DNA of 64,000 bases from Paenibacillus pabuli (GCF_023101145.1 NZ_CP073714.1:6448001-6512000), one strand, 5' to 3'. Shown: positions 1-9,516, counted from the first letter of the stretch. The notes: generated by a model from the letters alone, not told the origin. Translations and numbers: made by a program.

Positions 1-199
1 CAACCATGCCGCCTTCGTGTGAGTAAGCATACAGTACAGAATTGTTACAAGCTTCGGATACAGCAACCTTCATATCCTCAATGTCCTCATAAGAAAATCC
101 CATTTTGGACGCAACACCATATAAATTGAGCCTTACAATATCAACGTAATCAGCTGTCGCCGGTAAGTTAAGGGTGACTCTTTGAACTTCTGCATTCAT
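1..199 (-). CDS. rsbW: RsbW anti-sigma-B kinase, N-terminal part (runs off the window)
   Basis: The first 66 codons of a GHKL-type anti-sigma factor are present and the rest lies left of the window. The translation begins MNAEVQRVTLNLPATADYVD and continues to IEDMKVAVSEACNNSVLYAY, the N-box helix with the conserved Glu-Ala-Cys-Asn-Asn of the RsbW/SpoIIAB family. In known systems RsbW binds sigma-B and also phosphorylates RsbV on serine. The start ATG lies 18 bases downstream of rsbV in the same direction, with AAAGGA-like purines in front, so it is the next gene of the operon. sigB would be expected just beyond the left edge, but that is inference. Confidence 0.9.
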   Translation of the reverse strand, partial: MNAEVQRVTLNLPATADYVDIVRLNLYGVASKMGFSYEDIEDMKVAVSEACNNSVLYAYSHEGGMV

Positions 200-217
200 T
201 CCTTTTTCGATCCTTTC

Positions 218-556
218 CTATTGGGAATTCTTCTGTGAGACAAAGAATTTGGCAATACCCGTCATATCAAAAAGTTTCTGAATTTGCGCAGGAACTTCCT
301 GTACTTCAAAGCGAGCTTCCATTCCATGCCGTGCTTTCAGAACAGATAACAGGATACCAATCCCTGTACTATCAATGTACTTCAAATCTTGCATGTTAAT
401 GATTAAATCTTGTTCCTTGTTGTCCACTAACGGCTCCATCACCAAACGGAATTCAGGAGCAACTGACAAATCCAGTTCGCCAGTCAGATACACCGTGCAT
501 ACGCCGTCATGTGTTTCTGTTCTTGCATTGAATTTTTCATTTTTATTTGTATTCAT
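218..556 (-). CDS. rsbV: RsbV anti-anti-sigma factor (STAS domain)
   Basis: This is a 112-residue single STAS domain, the usual length for RsbV. The phosphorylatable serine sits in the motif LKYIDSTGIGIL (about residues 58-69). Unphosphorylated RsbV binds RsbW and frees sigma-B; phosphorylation by RsbW inactivates it. The start ATG follows AGGAGAG at a suitable distance. It lies between a soluble hybrid kinase (87 bases upstream) and rsbW (18 bases downstream). In this operon the PP2C phosphatase encoded at 7002-8171 is the likely enzyme that dephosphorylates it; that pairing is inferred from gene order and family knowledge. Confidence 0.93.
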   Translation of the reverse strand: MNTNKNEKFNARTETHDGVCTVYLTGELDLSVAPEFRLVMEPLVDNKEQDLIINMQDLKYIDSTGIGILLSVLKARHGMEARFEVQEVPAQIQKLFDMTGIAKFFVSQKNSQ

Positions 557-642
557 TAGACATCTCTCTCCTGATCAATGGTTTCTTTACCTAATAACCC
601 ATCTACAGCCTATATGAAACATTAATCGAATTAGCAGATATT

Positions 643-2319
643 TCAATTGGCCTGATTCATGGCCGATGAATTGGATTGGAACAATTGCTTCTGTTCCTGG
701 AATCGGGATAATTTCTGCTTCACCTGTCCCATTTTGACCGGTTTACTAATGTAATCATCCATGCCCACAGCTGAACACCGCTGCTGAATGCCATCCATGA
801 CATTGGCGGTCATCGCTACAATAACCGGCTGTTGGTCTTGAGGAAGGCTCTCACGAATTCTGCGAGTACATTCCAATCCATCCATCACGGGCATCTGTAA
901 ATCCATAAATATATAATCATAATTGCGGTTTGCCAAAACCATTTCCAGCGCCTTCTTGCCATCTTCGGCGATATCTGAGGCCAGCCCTAGCTTGCCCAGC
1001 ATAATAGACATTAGTTTCTGATTAATAGGGTGATCATCAACGATTAATACGCTTGGATGCATTTCATAATTTTTTTTAATGTCCGTAAGCTGATCTTCCC
1101 CCATACCTTTCGTCAGCTCAGTCTCGACATACCGCTGCGCCTGAATGGTAAATACAAACGTAGCACCATGCAGTTCCGACGTATCCAGATATATCTTTCC
1201 ACCCATCATCTCAACAAGCGTTTTGCATATAGCCAGCCCCAGACCGGTTCCACCATATTTACGCGTCATGGAAGTATCCAGTTGGGAAAACGGCTGGAAT
1301 AGACGATCTATTTTGTCAGGCGCTATGCCTATTCCTGTATCTTTTACAGCAAACTCCAGCGTCATTCGCCCGTCTTTTTCCTCATTAACGGATACGATCA
1401 GATACACGCCACCGTGGTCCGTAAACTTGATGGCATTGGCAATCAGATTCAATAAAACCTGGCGAAGCCTTGCCATATCTCCATAGATCAGTTCGGGTAC
1501 CGAATCTTCCAGGAAATATTCAAGCTCAATATTCTTTTTGCCAGCTTCAACCGCGAACAGTCTCAGTACTTCACGAATACAGGAAACAAGTTCGAACGGA
1601 TGCTCTTCTAGCTCCATTTTGCCCGATTCCATTTTGGTGAAATCAAGGATATCGTTAATCACCGTAACGAGTGCATCGGCACTGCGACGTACAATGTCTG
1701 CGTATTCCTTCTGATCTTCTTTCAGATCGGTTTCCATCAACAGGTCAACCATACCGATAACACCATTCATCGGCGTACGAATCTCATGACTCATCATGGC
1801 AAGAAACTCGGTCTTCGCGTTTGCAGCGATTTCCGCTTCCTCTTTGGCCTGAACGAGCTGCTGGTTCATTTTCTCCAGTTCCTGCGTCTTCTGATGCAGC
1901 AGCATCGTCTGTGTTTTCAAACGTTTATTCGTGATAAACATTTCTACAAAGCCCTCGATTTTGGATTTCAAAATCTGAGGGATAAACGGCTTGACCATAT
2001 AATCAATGGCCCCTGCGGAATAACCCGCAAATAAATGCTCAGCCTCTCTGCTGTTTGCAGAGATGAAAATAATCGGCACGTCCTTGGACTTGTCACGCGC
2101 CTTGATTAGTTTTGCTGTCTCAATTCCGTCCATCCCAGGCATCTGCACATCCAGTACAATGACCGCAAATTCGTCCTTCAGCAAACAGCGAAGTGCCTCT
2201 TCCCCGGAGGTTGCCTTGACGAGCTTGTACTGTTCCGATTCCAGAACCGCTTCGAGAGCGAGCAGGTTCTCGGGGCGGTCATCTACCAATAATATATGGA
2301 TTGGTTCATTGAGCCCCAT
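643..2319 (-). CDS. Soluble REC-histidine kinase-REC hybrid
   Basis: The 558-residue protein has no signal peptide or membrane segment. It begins with a receiver domain (phospho-acceptor Asp near 57 in VIVLDVQMPGMDG). A coiled coil of about residues 130-170 follows, then a HisKA domain with His near 178 (MMSHEIRTPMNG), a HATPase_c domain with the N box NLIANAIKF and the G box GTGLGL, and a C-terminal receiver with Asp near 473 (YIFMDLQMPVMDG). It lies 16 bases after the CheR gene and upstream of rsbV, so it is probably part of the sigma-B input pathway. Its signal is unknown; the N-terminal receiver suggests it takes input from the neighbouring kinase. The Shine-Dalgarno site is only moderate. 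Confidence 0.9.
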   Translation of the reverse strand: MGLNEPIHILLVDDRPENLLALEAVLESEQYKLVKATSGEEALRCLLKDEFAVIVLDVQMPGMDGIETAKLIKARDKSKDVPIIFISANSREAEHLFAGYSAGAIDYMVKPFIPQILKSKIEGFVEMFITNKRLKTQTMLLHQKTQELEKMNQQLVQAKEEAEIAANAKTEFLAMMSHEIRTPMNGVIGMVDLLMETDLKEDQKEYADIVRRSADALVTVINDILDFTKMESGKMELEEHPFELVSCIREVLRLFAVEAGKKNIELEYFLEDSVPELIYGDMARLRQVLLNLIANAIKFTDHGGVYLIVSVNEEKDGRMTLEFAVKDTGIGIAPDKIDRLFQPFSQLDTSMTRKYGGTGLGLAICKTLVEMMGGKIYLDTSELHGATFVFTIQAQRYVETELTKGMGEDQLTDIKKNYEMHPSVLIVDDHPINQKLMSIMLGKLGLASDIAEDGKKALEMVLANRNYDYIFMDLQMPVMDGLECTRRIRESLPQDQQPVIVAMTANVMDGIQQRCSAVGMDDYISKPVKMGQVKQKLSRFQEQKQLFQSNSSAMNQAN

Positions 2320-2335
2320 GACTAAGCCTAACCCC

Positions 2336-3208
2336 CTATTTAATCTTCCGGTATATTTTTTCCGTCCGGTCTAACGGCTCGTAGGCATCGCTGAATTCTG
2401 TAAAATGAATCGATTCTTTAGACCCCAGAACAAGGATGCCGAAGTGGCTCAAACTTTCATGAAAAAGTCCGTGCACATGGTTCCGCAGTTCATCATTGAA
2501 ATAAATCATGACATTACGGCAGAAGATTACATTAAACTCGTTAAATGACCGGTCTGTCGCCAAATTATGTTCGGCAAAAATAATATTTTTCCGTAGATAA
2601 GGATGAAATATAACGGAATTATATTTCGCGGTGTAATACTCCGAAAATGCGCGGGTGCCCCCGGCTTCCAGATAATTTGTAGTATATAATTTCATTTTCT
2701 CAATGCCATATACGCCTTCCTTGGCCTGCTGCAATGAGCGATCATTCATATCTGTTGCGTATATTCTGGCCTTGTCGTACAGTCCTTCCTCATGCAGCAT
2801 AATCGCCATGGAATAGACTTCTTCTCCTGTAGAACAGCCAGCATGCCATATCCGGATATATGGATAAGTTCTCAATACAGGAATAATCTGTTCCCGGAAG
2901 AACCGAAACAAGGTTGGGTCCCGAAACATTTCCGTTACAGGGATGGACAGATTCTGTACAAAACGATCAAATACAGAACGGTCATGAAGCACCTTCTCCT
3001 GCAAACCGGAAATGGTCTTCAGTCCTTCAGCATGTACATAATGCCAGATTCTGCGTTTTAACGACGGTAAAGCGTAGTTCCTGAAATCATATCCATATAA
3101 ACGGTGCATACCTTCCAACAGCAATTCGATCTCGATCAGTTCACGCTCTTCATCTTGCGGCATGCGGATCGACTCTGCCTCCGCCTCGGTAGGTTCCCAC
3201 GGTGTCAT
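2336..3208 (-). CDS. CheR-type protein methyltransferase (RsbM-like)
   Basis: This is a SAM-dependent glutamate methyltransferase of the CheR family, 290 residues. It has an N-terminal helical CheR_N region and a SAM-binding segment with WHAGCSTGEEVYSMAI, followed by IYATDMN and FNVIFCRNVMIYF, all typical of CheR. I chose the ATG at 3208 because GGAGAG stands six bases before it; an upstream in-frame ATG at 3229 lacks a site. No chemoreceptor or CheB is nearby. In Bacillus cereus a CheR-like enzyme, RsbM, methylates the hybrid kinase RsbK and damps sigma-B activation. The position here, directly after a very similar hybrid kinase, supports the same job, as inference. Confidence 0.88.
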   Translation of the reverse strand: MTPWEPTEAEAESIRMPQDEERELIEIELLLEGMHRLYGYDFRNYALPSLKRRIWHYVHAEGLKTISGLQEKVLHDRSVFDRFVQNLSIPVTEMFRDPTLFRFFREQIIPVLRTYPYIRIWHAGCSTGEEVYSMAIMLHEEGLYDKARIYATDMNDRSLQQAKEGVYGIEKMKLYTTNYLEAGGTRAFSEYYTAKYNSVIFHPYLRKNIIFAEHNLATDRSFNEFNVIFCRNVMIYFNDELRNHVHGLFHESLSHFGILVLGSKESIHFTEFSDAYEPLDRTEKIYRKIK

Positions 3209-3279
3209 ATATTCTCTCCACTTCTTCATTTGTTACTTGCGTAATAGATGTATTGTCTTTCATTACCCAAACTATCGGG

Positions 3280-6200
3280 TTACGAATACAGCCATACCCG
3301 CATTAAGGATAACAATTGATCCGTTTGGATCGGTTTTTTTACATAATCGGATGCTCCAGCCTCTATGCACTTGCCACGATCATCTTTCATTGCTTTTGCG
3401 GTCAAGGCAATAATTGGCAATTTCTCGAATTTCGGTATCTGTCTGATCCGCGTCATAGCCTCATAACCGTCCATTTCCGGCATCATCATATCCATTAACA
3501 CCAGATCGATCTCCGGGTTCTTATCCAGAATCTCCAGAGCTTCACGGCCGTTCTCCGCAAAGGTCACATCCATGCGATAGCCTTCAAGCACACTTGAAAG
3601 GGCAAATACATTACGGATGTCGTCATCCACAAGCAGTATTTTCTTCCCTTCAAACAAGGTTTCCTTGTTATGCAGCTTCTGCAGTATTCGACGCTTATCT
3701 TCTGGCAGGTTAGCTTCTACGCGGTGCAGGAACAAGGTCGTCTCATCAAGCAGACGTTCAGGTGACTTCACGTCCTTGATGATAATGGACTCCGCATATT
3801 TGCGAAGTTTCATCTCTTCTTTGCTGTCCAGCTCTTTGCCTGTATAAATAATGATCGGAAGATCATTCAAATACTGATCATCCCGAATCTGGTCAAGCAA
3901 CTCGAACCCGGTCATATCTGTCAGCATCAAGTCCAAAACCATACAATCATAGCGTTGACTGTGCAATTCATTTAAGGCCTCACTGCCGGTCGATACTGCT
4001 GTGATTACGACATCATCGTGACCGATCAGTTCGATGATCGCCTTCCGCTGTATTTCATCATCTTCCACAATCAATAGACGTTTCAATTGATTCTCTGTAT
4101 AGGATTCGATATGCGAGAAAGCTTTATCCAGCGAATCTTTACTGGAAGGTTTTTTCAGATAAGCAATGGCTCCCATCATCAAACCTTGTTTCATATCATC
4201 AATAACCGAGATGACATGTACCGGGATATGACGTGTCGCCGAGCTGCTTTTCAGTTCACCCAGAATCGCCCAGCCATCCATGACAGGCAACTGAATATCA
4301 AGGATGATCGCATCCGGCAAATATTGACGGGCCATTTCGAGTCCTTTGTCTCCTTGAAGCGCCACAATAGCCTTAAATCCTCTACCTCTCGCCATATCCA
4401 TCAAAATATGCGCAAAATTCACATCGTCCTCAATAATAAGAAGAATCTTGTCATCTTCCGATAGGTTCTCCTGATCATCTTCCAGCTGTGAAGGCACAGA
4501 AGAGTCGGGTTGAGGCAGCTCCATAAACGAAACATTTTCCGGGTCTGGGTCAGGTGTGAGGATGGTCTGTCTCCCCGAACGCATCGTTCGTGTGTTCCTT
4601 GCAGAATATGGGCTCTCCATGGAAGCAGCAGCTTCTCTCGCTGCTTCGTCCTCCTGAATAACTTCTTCGTGATTATCCGGCAGGAACAGAGTGAAGCTGC
4701 TGCCAACACCCTCGGAAGATTCTACCTGAATGGCACCACCAAGCAGTCGCGCAAGCTCGCGACTGATCGACAGTCCCAAGCCCGTCCCCCCATATTTGCG
4801 GCTGGTTGTGCCATCCACCTGCTGGAATGCTTCAAAGATTAGATCGGTTTTGTCCGAAGGAATTCCGATTCCGGTATCCTGCACGGTAAAGCCTACATAT
4901 TCCTGATTCGTGTTCAGATACCCAGGCAGTTCTTCAGTTTTCATTTTCCGTCCAATCAGACTAACAGACCCCCGATTGGTAAACTTAAACGCGTTCGACA
5001 ACAGATTCCGCAAAATCTGTTTAACGCGATGGCTGTCGGTATATACCCATTCCGGCAAATTACTGTCGAATTCAATGTTAAGATCGAGTTCTTTTTTATT
5101 CGCCATTGGGCCAAAATTCTGTTGAACAAAGCTGGTCAGTTCTTCCATCCGCATCGTTTCATAATTGATATCCATTTTGCCCGCATCCACTTTGGACAGA
5201 TCCAAAATTTCATCAATCATTTTCAGTAAGTCCGCACCGGACATATAGATCGTCTGGGCATATTCCTGCTGTTTAACACTCAGGTTTCCATCCTTGTTCT
5301 CAGATAACAATTGGGACAAAATCAAAAGACTGTTCAGTGGTGTACGCAGTTCATGTGACATATTTGCCAAAAATTCCGACTTGTACTTGCTTGTCATCGA
5401 CAATTGCATGGCTTGCTGTTCCAGCTGTGTTTTGGTTTGCTCGATTTCATCATTCTTCTCTTCCACTTCACGCACCTGTTCTTCCAGTGCACGAGTCTTG
5501 GCAATCAGCTCGGTATTAAAGTGTTCCAGCTCTTCCTGTTGACGTTGAAGCAGTTCCTCTGAACGTTTAAGGGCTTCCGTCTGCTCTTCCAGATTTTCAT
5601 TGGAGCGACGCAGCTCCTCTTGCTGTGTCTGGAGTTCTTCGGATTGAACCTGCAATTCCTCGGTAAGCGCCTGGGATTCACGCAGCAGCTCCTCCACCCG
5701 CAAACGGCGACGAACGTTATTGAGAATAACGCCCAGATTCATGATCAGCTGCGAGAACAGCTGTGTATGCAGATTAGTGAACCCTTCAAACGATGCCAGT
5801 TCAACAACCCCAATCAGTTCGTCCTCAAATACGACAGGATAGATCATCACACCAGAAGCACGTGATGATCCCGTTGCTGATCCGATGTTTACATAATCGT
5901 CCGGGGTTTTTTCCATAATAATAGGGGTCATATCCAATGCGGCTTGGCCAATTAATCCTTCGCCAATACGGTAAACCTCTTTGCCGACATCTTCATTCTC
6001 TTCAAAGGCGTAGGCGCCATACCGTCTCAGTTCGTCTGGATGCTTCTCTTCATCGATCAGGTATACGACACCCAACTGAGCTCCAAGCACAGGCGTGAAC
6101 TCGCTAATAAACATCTGTGAGATCTGGCGAATTGAACCTATGCCTCGCAACAACTCCGGAACTCTGGCTATGTTCGAACTCATCCAGTTCTGATCTTGCT

Positions 6201-7005
6201 GTGCTTGTAAATAAGCTTTCTCTACTTCCAGTTTCTCTTCCAAATCACTGGAAACATCCTTGAACACATTGGCAATCTGACCAATTTCGTCGGTAGACTT
6301 CACCTGTATGCGGCGAATGGTTCGATAACGGCCTTTTCCAAAGCTGGTGATCATCATGGATACGGTATTCAGACCCCTCGTAATACTCGGTAGTACCCAC
6401 ATGATAACGCCAAGTGCAAGCAGCAGCCCCGCAATCATAATGCCTACTGTAATCTGGACCGCGCGCATATAGGCTGTGTTTGCATCCTTAATCTCGGTAT
6501 CTATCTCCTGATCCTGAAAACGGGACAGGGCATTCAAGCTGTCTACAGCTTCCTTCTGCACCGCCAAGCCGGTTGAATTCCGGTAGTTATTGGCATCTTC
6601 CACCCGATTCTGGGACATTAAGCTGACCTGTCTCGCGGCATAAGCATTGTAAGCTTCCCAGGCCGTATTCACACGATCTACCAGTTGGTGCTCTGGTGCG
6701 CTGTCTGCCCGATCCCGCACTTCCTCAAGGTAACGTTCCCCCTTTTCCTGCATGTCCTTCAGTTCGCCGTCTGCGGCACTAATCGAATTATTGGGATTCA
6801 GCAACAAGTTAGCCAGCACTTTCGCTATATCATTAACCTCTCCACGTACCGACGAGGTGTATCTAACCTTTAGATATCGCTCCTGATACATTTGGTCAAT
6901 CTGTTTATTGCTGCTATTCAGCCGTTCGTAACTCACAAACGTCAGCACGATCATGATGGCCATCAGAGCGGTAAAGCCAATCAGCAGTTTATTTCTGATT
7001 TTCAT
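3280..7005 (-). CDS. Membrane hybrid histidine kinase with three receivers (RsbK-like)
   Basis: The 1241-residue kinase starts with a membrane helix (about 7-27), a helical extracytoplasmic domain (28-183) and a second helix (185-206). A HAMP linker (207-260), a GAF domain (290-430) and a long Glu/Gln-rich coiled coil (435-540) follow. The HisKA domain has His551 (ANMSHELRTPLNS) and the HATPase_c domain ends near 776. Three receivers follow with acceptor Asp at about 903, 1025 and 1172. The gene overlaps the upstream REC-PP2C gene by ATGA, and its ribosome site GGGGGG lies inside that gene. The layout matches RsbK-type sigma-B kinases but has two extra receivers. The sensed signal is unknown. 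Confidence 0.92.
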   Translation of the reverse strand: MKIRNKLLIGFTALMAIMIVLTFVSYERLNSSNKQIDQMYQERYLKVRYTSSVRGEVNDIAKVLANLLLNPNNSISAADGELKDMQEKGERYLEEVRDRADSAPEHQLVDRVNTAWEAYNAYAARQVSLMSQNRVEDANNYRNSTGLAVQKEAVDSLNALSRFQDQEIDTEIKDANTAYMRAVQITVGIMIAGLLLALGVIMWVLPSITRGLNTVSMMITSFGKGRYRTIRRIQVKSTDEIGQIANVFKDVSSDLEEKLEVEKAYLQAQQDQNWMSSNIARVPELLRGIGSIRQISQMFISEFTPVLGAQLGVVYLIDEEKHPDELRRYGAYAFEENEDVGKEVYRIGEGLIGQAALDMTPIIMEKTPDDYVNIGSATGSSRASGVMIYPVVFEDELIGVVELASFEGFTNLHTQLFSQLIMNLGVILNNVRRRLRVEELLRESQALTEELQVQSEELQTQQEELRRSNENLEEQTEALKRSEELLQRQQEELEHFNTELIAKTRALEEQVREVEEKNDEIEQTKTQLEQQAMQLSMTSKYKSEFLANMSHELRTPLNSLLILSQLLSENKDGNLSVKQQEYAQTIYMSGADLLKMIDEILDLSKVDAGKMDINYETMRMEELTSFVQQNFGPMANKKELDLNIEFDSNLPEWVYTDSHRVKQILRNLLSNAFKFTNRGSVSLIGRKMKTEELPGYLNTNQEYVGFTVQDTGIGIPSDKTDLIFEAFQQVDGTTSRKYGGTGLGLSISRELARLLGGAIQVESSEGVGSSFTLFLPDNHEEVIQEDEAAREAAASMESPYSARNTRTMRSGRQTILTPDPDPENVSFMELPQPDSSVPSQLEDDQENLSEDDKILLIIEDDVNFAHILMDMARGRGFKAIVALQGDKGLEMARQYLPDAIILDIQLPVMDGWAILGELKSSSATRHIPVHVISVIDDMKQGLMMGAIAYLKKPSSKDSLDKAFSHIESYTENQLKRLLIVEDDEIQRKAIIELIGHDDVVITAVSTGSEALNELHSQRYDCMVLDLMLTDMTGFELLDQIRDDQYLNDLPIIIYTGKELDSKEEMKLRKYAESIIIKDVKSPERLLDETTLFLHRVEANLPEDKRRILQKLHNKETLFEGKKILLVDDDIRNVFALSSVLEGYRMDVTFAENGREALEILDKNPEIDLVLMDMMMPEMDGYEAMTRIRQIPKFEKLPIIALTAKAMKDDRGKCIEAGASDYVKKPIQTDQLLSLMRVWLYS

Positions 7006-8171
7006 TCAGCTTCGCCCCCCTTATTTAAGGTAATCCACACCAAACATTTATCATCATCCCGCTCCTGCGGAATTTCATCATTGAAGAACAACGCCTGCAT
7101 GGCCGCTTCATCCCACTGGTGAGAACCCGCCAGATGTTCCTTCAGAAAAGCCTGCTGCATTTCCTGATCACCTTGAACAGCTTCAGTCAAACCATCCGTA
7201 TAAAGTGCAATGTGACCATCACCTTCATAGTGAACCGTCTGTGGTTCAATATCCATCTTGTCGAACAGTCCTACAGGACAGCAGACGCTGTCAAACGTTG
7301 TCACACTTCCGTCGTGACGGAAAAAGAGTGCCGGCGGATGGCCTGCGTTCACATAATCAATTCGCTTCATGCGTGTATCTACGACCAGATATATTGCTGT
7401 AAAATAGTACTGCACCAGCTGTTTTTCCAGATGCAACTGATTAAAACGCCGATTCAGCTCCTGAATAACCTTTTCCGGGTCCACATACGTTGTAACCGTG
7501 TCTTTCAACACGGAAGCAATGAACATGGTAAATAGGGATGAAGATATGCCATGACCCATCATATCCAGCAACAGGACTCCATATCTGCCTTCACCAAGCG
7601 GGTACCAGGAATACAGATCACCCGCAAGTTCAAACGAAGGTTTGTAAATAGCATTAACGTGGAACAACGGATCTTCAATTGCTGGGCTTAACACAGCATT
7701 CTGCACCATAGCCGCAAGTTTCAGTTCATCCTGAATCCGCTGATCCCTCTCTTTATGCCAGTCCTTCTCCTGCTTTAGGCGCAGCGCAAGACGAATTCTG
7801 GCCATCAGTTCGACTTTGTTAATCGGTTTGGTCACATAATCGGATGCACCTGCATCGAGCGCCTCGGCCAATTTCTTGGAATCTCCGATCGCGGTTACCA
7901 TAATAATAGGTATATCCTTGAGATTTTCGAATTTCTGCACAATACTGCATGCTTCGATTCCATCCATCTCCGGCATCATCATATCTAGCAAAATCAGGTC
8001 AATATCCGACGGCTTGGGACGAAGTTCATTGTTTTCCTCACCAATCCCAAGGACTTCAAACATCTCCATGGCAGAACTTGCCGTTACAATGTCACGATAG
8101 TTTTCTTTTTTCAGAATTTCTCGAATGATAATGACATTCGTCGGATTGTCGTCAACAATAAGTATTCTCAT
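7002..8171 (-). CDS. Response regulator with PP2C phosphatase domain (RsbY/RsbU-like)
   Basis: The 389-residue protein has an N-terminal receiver (Asp63 in LILLDMMMPEMDG, Lys in DYVTKPIN), a short helical linker and a SpoIIE/PP2C phosphatase domain from about residue 165 to the end. The metal-site segments are LAGDLYSW and VLLLDMMGHGISSS. Phosphorylation of the receiver would be expected to switch on dephosphorylation of RsbV, as for RsbY in Bacillus cereus; that is family knowledge. It is the first gene of the minus-strand operon, with AAGGAGATAGAA before the ATG, and overlaps the hybrid kinase by four bases. Its DNA-free output makes it the link between the kinases and RsbV. Confidence 0.92.
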   Translation of the reverse strand: MRILIVDDNPTNVIIIREILKKENYRDIVTASSAMEMFEVLGIGEENNELRPKPSDIDLILLDMMMPEMDGIEACSIVQKFENLKDIPIIMVTAIGDSKKLAEALDAGASDYVTKPINKVELMARIRLALRLKQEKDWHKERDQRIQDELKLAAMVQNAVLSPAIEDPLFHVNAIYKPSFELAGDLYSWYPLGEGRYGVLLLDMMGHGISSSLFTMFIASVLKDTVTTYVDPEKVIQELNRRFNQLHLEKQLVQYYFTAIYLVVDTRMKRIDYVNAGHPPALFFRHDGSVTTFDSVCCPVGLFDKMDIEPQTVHYEGDGHIALYTDGLTEAVQGDQEMQQAFLKEHLAGSHQWDEAAMQALFFNDEIPQERDDDKCLVWITLNKGGEAE

Positions 8172-8397
8172 TTCTATCTCCTTATCTGTGGCGTCCGGGT
8201 TTGTCGATTCTTATCAGGTCAGCTAACAACCTTAATTATACAAATTTCGCATACAACACAGCGGTAGACATAATAATTCCTAGTATAACTATAATCATAT
8301 TATCAGAAAACTTCTATCAGTAAATGGCACCATCGCAGGAGAATCCACCCGCTTGTTACCCTGTTTTTGCTGCGATCTGATCCCGCTTCCAAACTTG

Positions 8398-8449
8398 CAA
8401 AAACATAGATAAGGAATGGGGATACCCCCATTCCTTATCTATGTTTTTG
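8398..8449. terminator. Strong inverted repeat, bidirectional terminator
   Basis: A near-perfect inverted repeat has arms AACATAGATAAGGAATGGGG and its complement, separated by a few bases and flanked by A and T runs on both sides. It lies between the stress gene at 8546-8890 and the start of the signalling operon. Read on the minus strand it would terminate the stress-gene transcript. The rest of 8172-8545 shows no gene; it should hold the operon promoter, which I could not assign. Confidence 0.85.
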
Positions 8450-8545
8450 GTTAAGCACTCTGCGTCATCAACTTAAAAGCTCTTTTGAATGATGCAAAAT
8501 ACTAGGTCTGGAGCTCGTCCAGCTTACATGCTGTATATCAGCTGG

Positions 8546-8890
8546 CTATTCTTTCTTTTTGGCAATTACAAGCACCTTGCCTTTATCGAGTTCACTCTCG
8601 TAAAAATCTGCCTCAGCTTCGGTGAAGCCCATCGAAACAATTTTGGCCCGGAGTTCATCCCCACGGGAGCGGAACAGATTCGCCATGGAATCAAATATGC
8701 CTTCTTCCTTAATTCCGATCTCTTTGGCATCTGCCGTATCGGCAATCCGATCTGTACGATCCTTTTCATGGGCTAGAACGAAGATATGATCAGCAAGGTA
8801 TCCGGTAATCTGCAATTCTTTCACCGCTTCTACCGCTTGAACTCCGTTTTCTACCACTTTTGCATAAGCTTGCGCATTGGTTGAATTCAT
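8546..8890 (-). CDS. YflT-like general stress protein (GSP17M family)
   Basis: I place the start at 8890 because CAGAGGAGAG stands just before this ATG; the longer frame upstream has no site. The 114-residue product begins MNSTNAQAYAKVVENGVQAV and contains YLADHIFVLAHEKDRTDRIADTA. That pattern fits the YflT/GSP17M heat-induced stress protein family, which in Bacillus is sigma-B dependent. The biochemical role of the family is not known. A GTTTCA-N14-GGTTAT element 50-75 bases upstream fits a sigma-B promoter. The neighbouring stress-signalling operon makes this regulation likely. Confidence 0.8.
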   Translation of the reverse strand: MNSTNAQAYAKVVENGVQAVEAVKELQITGYLADHIFVLAHEKDRTDRIADTADAKEIGIKEEGIFDSMANLFRSRGDELRAKIVSMGFTEAEADFYESELDKGKVLVIAKKKE

Positions 8891-8938
8891 CGTTTCCACT
8901 CTCCTCTGATTGATCTTCTTTATCGAGCTACTTAGTAT

Positions 8939-8964
8939 ATAACCATACGATATCGGGTTGAAAC
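8939..8964 (-). promoter_or_regulatory. Candidate sigma-B promoter of the YflT-like gene
   Basis: Read on the minus strand the sequence is GTTTCA, 14 bases, GGTTAT. The Bacillus sigma-B consensus is GTTTAA, 12-15 bases, GGGTAT. It lies about 50 bases upstream of the start codon. Two more elements with the same spacer length stand before the DUF948 and DUF1328 genes. Confidence 0.6.
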
Positions 8965-8982
8965 GATTCTGAATTAACAATC

Positions 8983-9516
8983 CTAGGAAACCGATTCATC
9001 AAAGAGGTCTATTCCTTCAATATGATTGGAGCCTGGCTTCATATACACCTTCAGCGCCTGACTTCCTCGAAGAAATACTTCTCCATCCTCTGCTACATAG
9101 TACGGCTTGCCCAAAACATCTCGAATGGCTTCAATATTCATATCAATCCATTCCTGATTAATCTTCAGCCGTTTCTCGGAAGCATCAATATGCACATAAT
9201 TGACCACTCCTGTATCTTCGCAGAACCCAACCGTTACATCTTTGAACTGATACTCAGGGCAACCCAGGTATGGATCATGTTCCTTATGAACTGGTTTGCC
9301 TTTATTAGCTAAAATATCATCGATGCTGTCATCCAAAGATATGTCATTCAGAGTCCGAAAATGCTGGACAGGTCCGGATCGATCAGCAGCCAGAATGATC
9401 TCTGGTGTCTCCTCCTCCAATGCCGTCCATTGCATATCATGAGCAGCGGGTACCGCTGCCGGTTGAACGGAAAAGGGAGAAATTACGCTAAACATAACAA
9501 GCAGTAGTTTCATCAT
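8983..9516 (-). CDS. Secreted protein of unknown function
   Basis: The start is taken at the ATG at 9516, eight bases after AAAGGG; a GTG at 9525 overlaps the ribosome site. The 177-residue product has an N-terminal hydrophobic signal (MMKLLLVMFSVISPFSV) and a likely cleavage after Ala in PAAVPAAHD. The mature part contains a segment with two cysteines (YLGCPEYQFKDVTVGFCED) that could form a disulfide. I recognise no family with certainty; the general pattern of short beta strands (VGKPYY, DGEVFLRG) is like small Bacillus lipoprotein-like domains. It follows the DUF948 gene by 66 bases and may share its promoter. Confidence 0.6.
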   Translation of the reverse strand: MMKLLLVMFSVISPFSVQPAAVPAAHDMQWTALEEETPEIILAADRSGPVQHFRTLNDISLDDSIDDILANKGKPVHKEHDPYLGCPEYQFKDVTVGFCEDTGVVNYVHIDASEKRLKINQEWIDMNIEAIRDVLGKPYYVAEDGEVFLRGSQALKVYMKPGSNHIEGIDLFDESVS

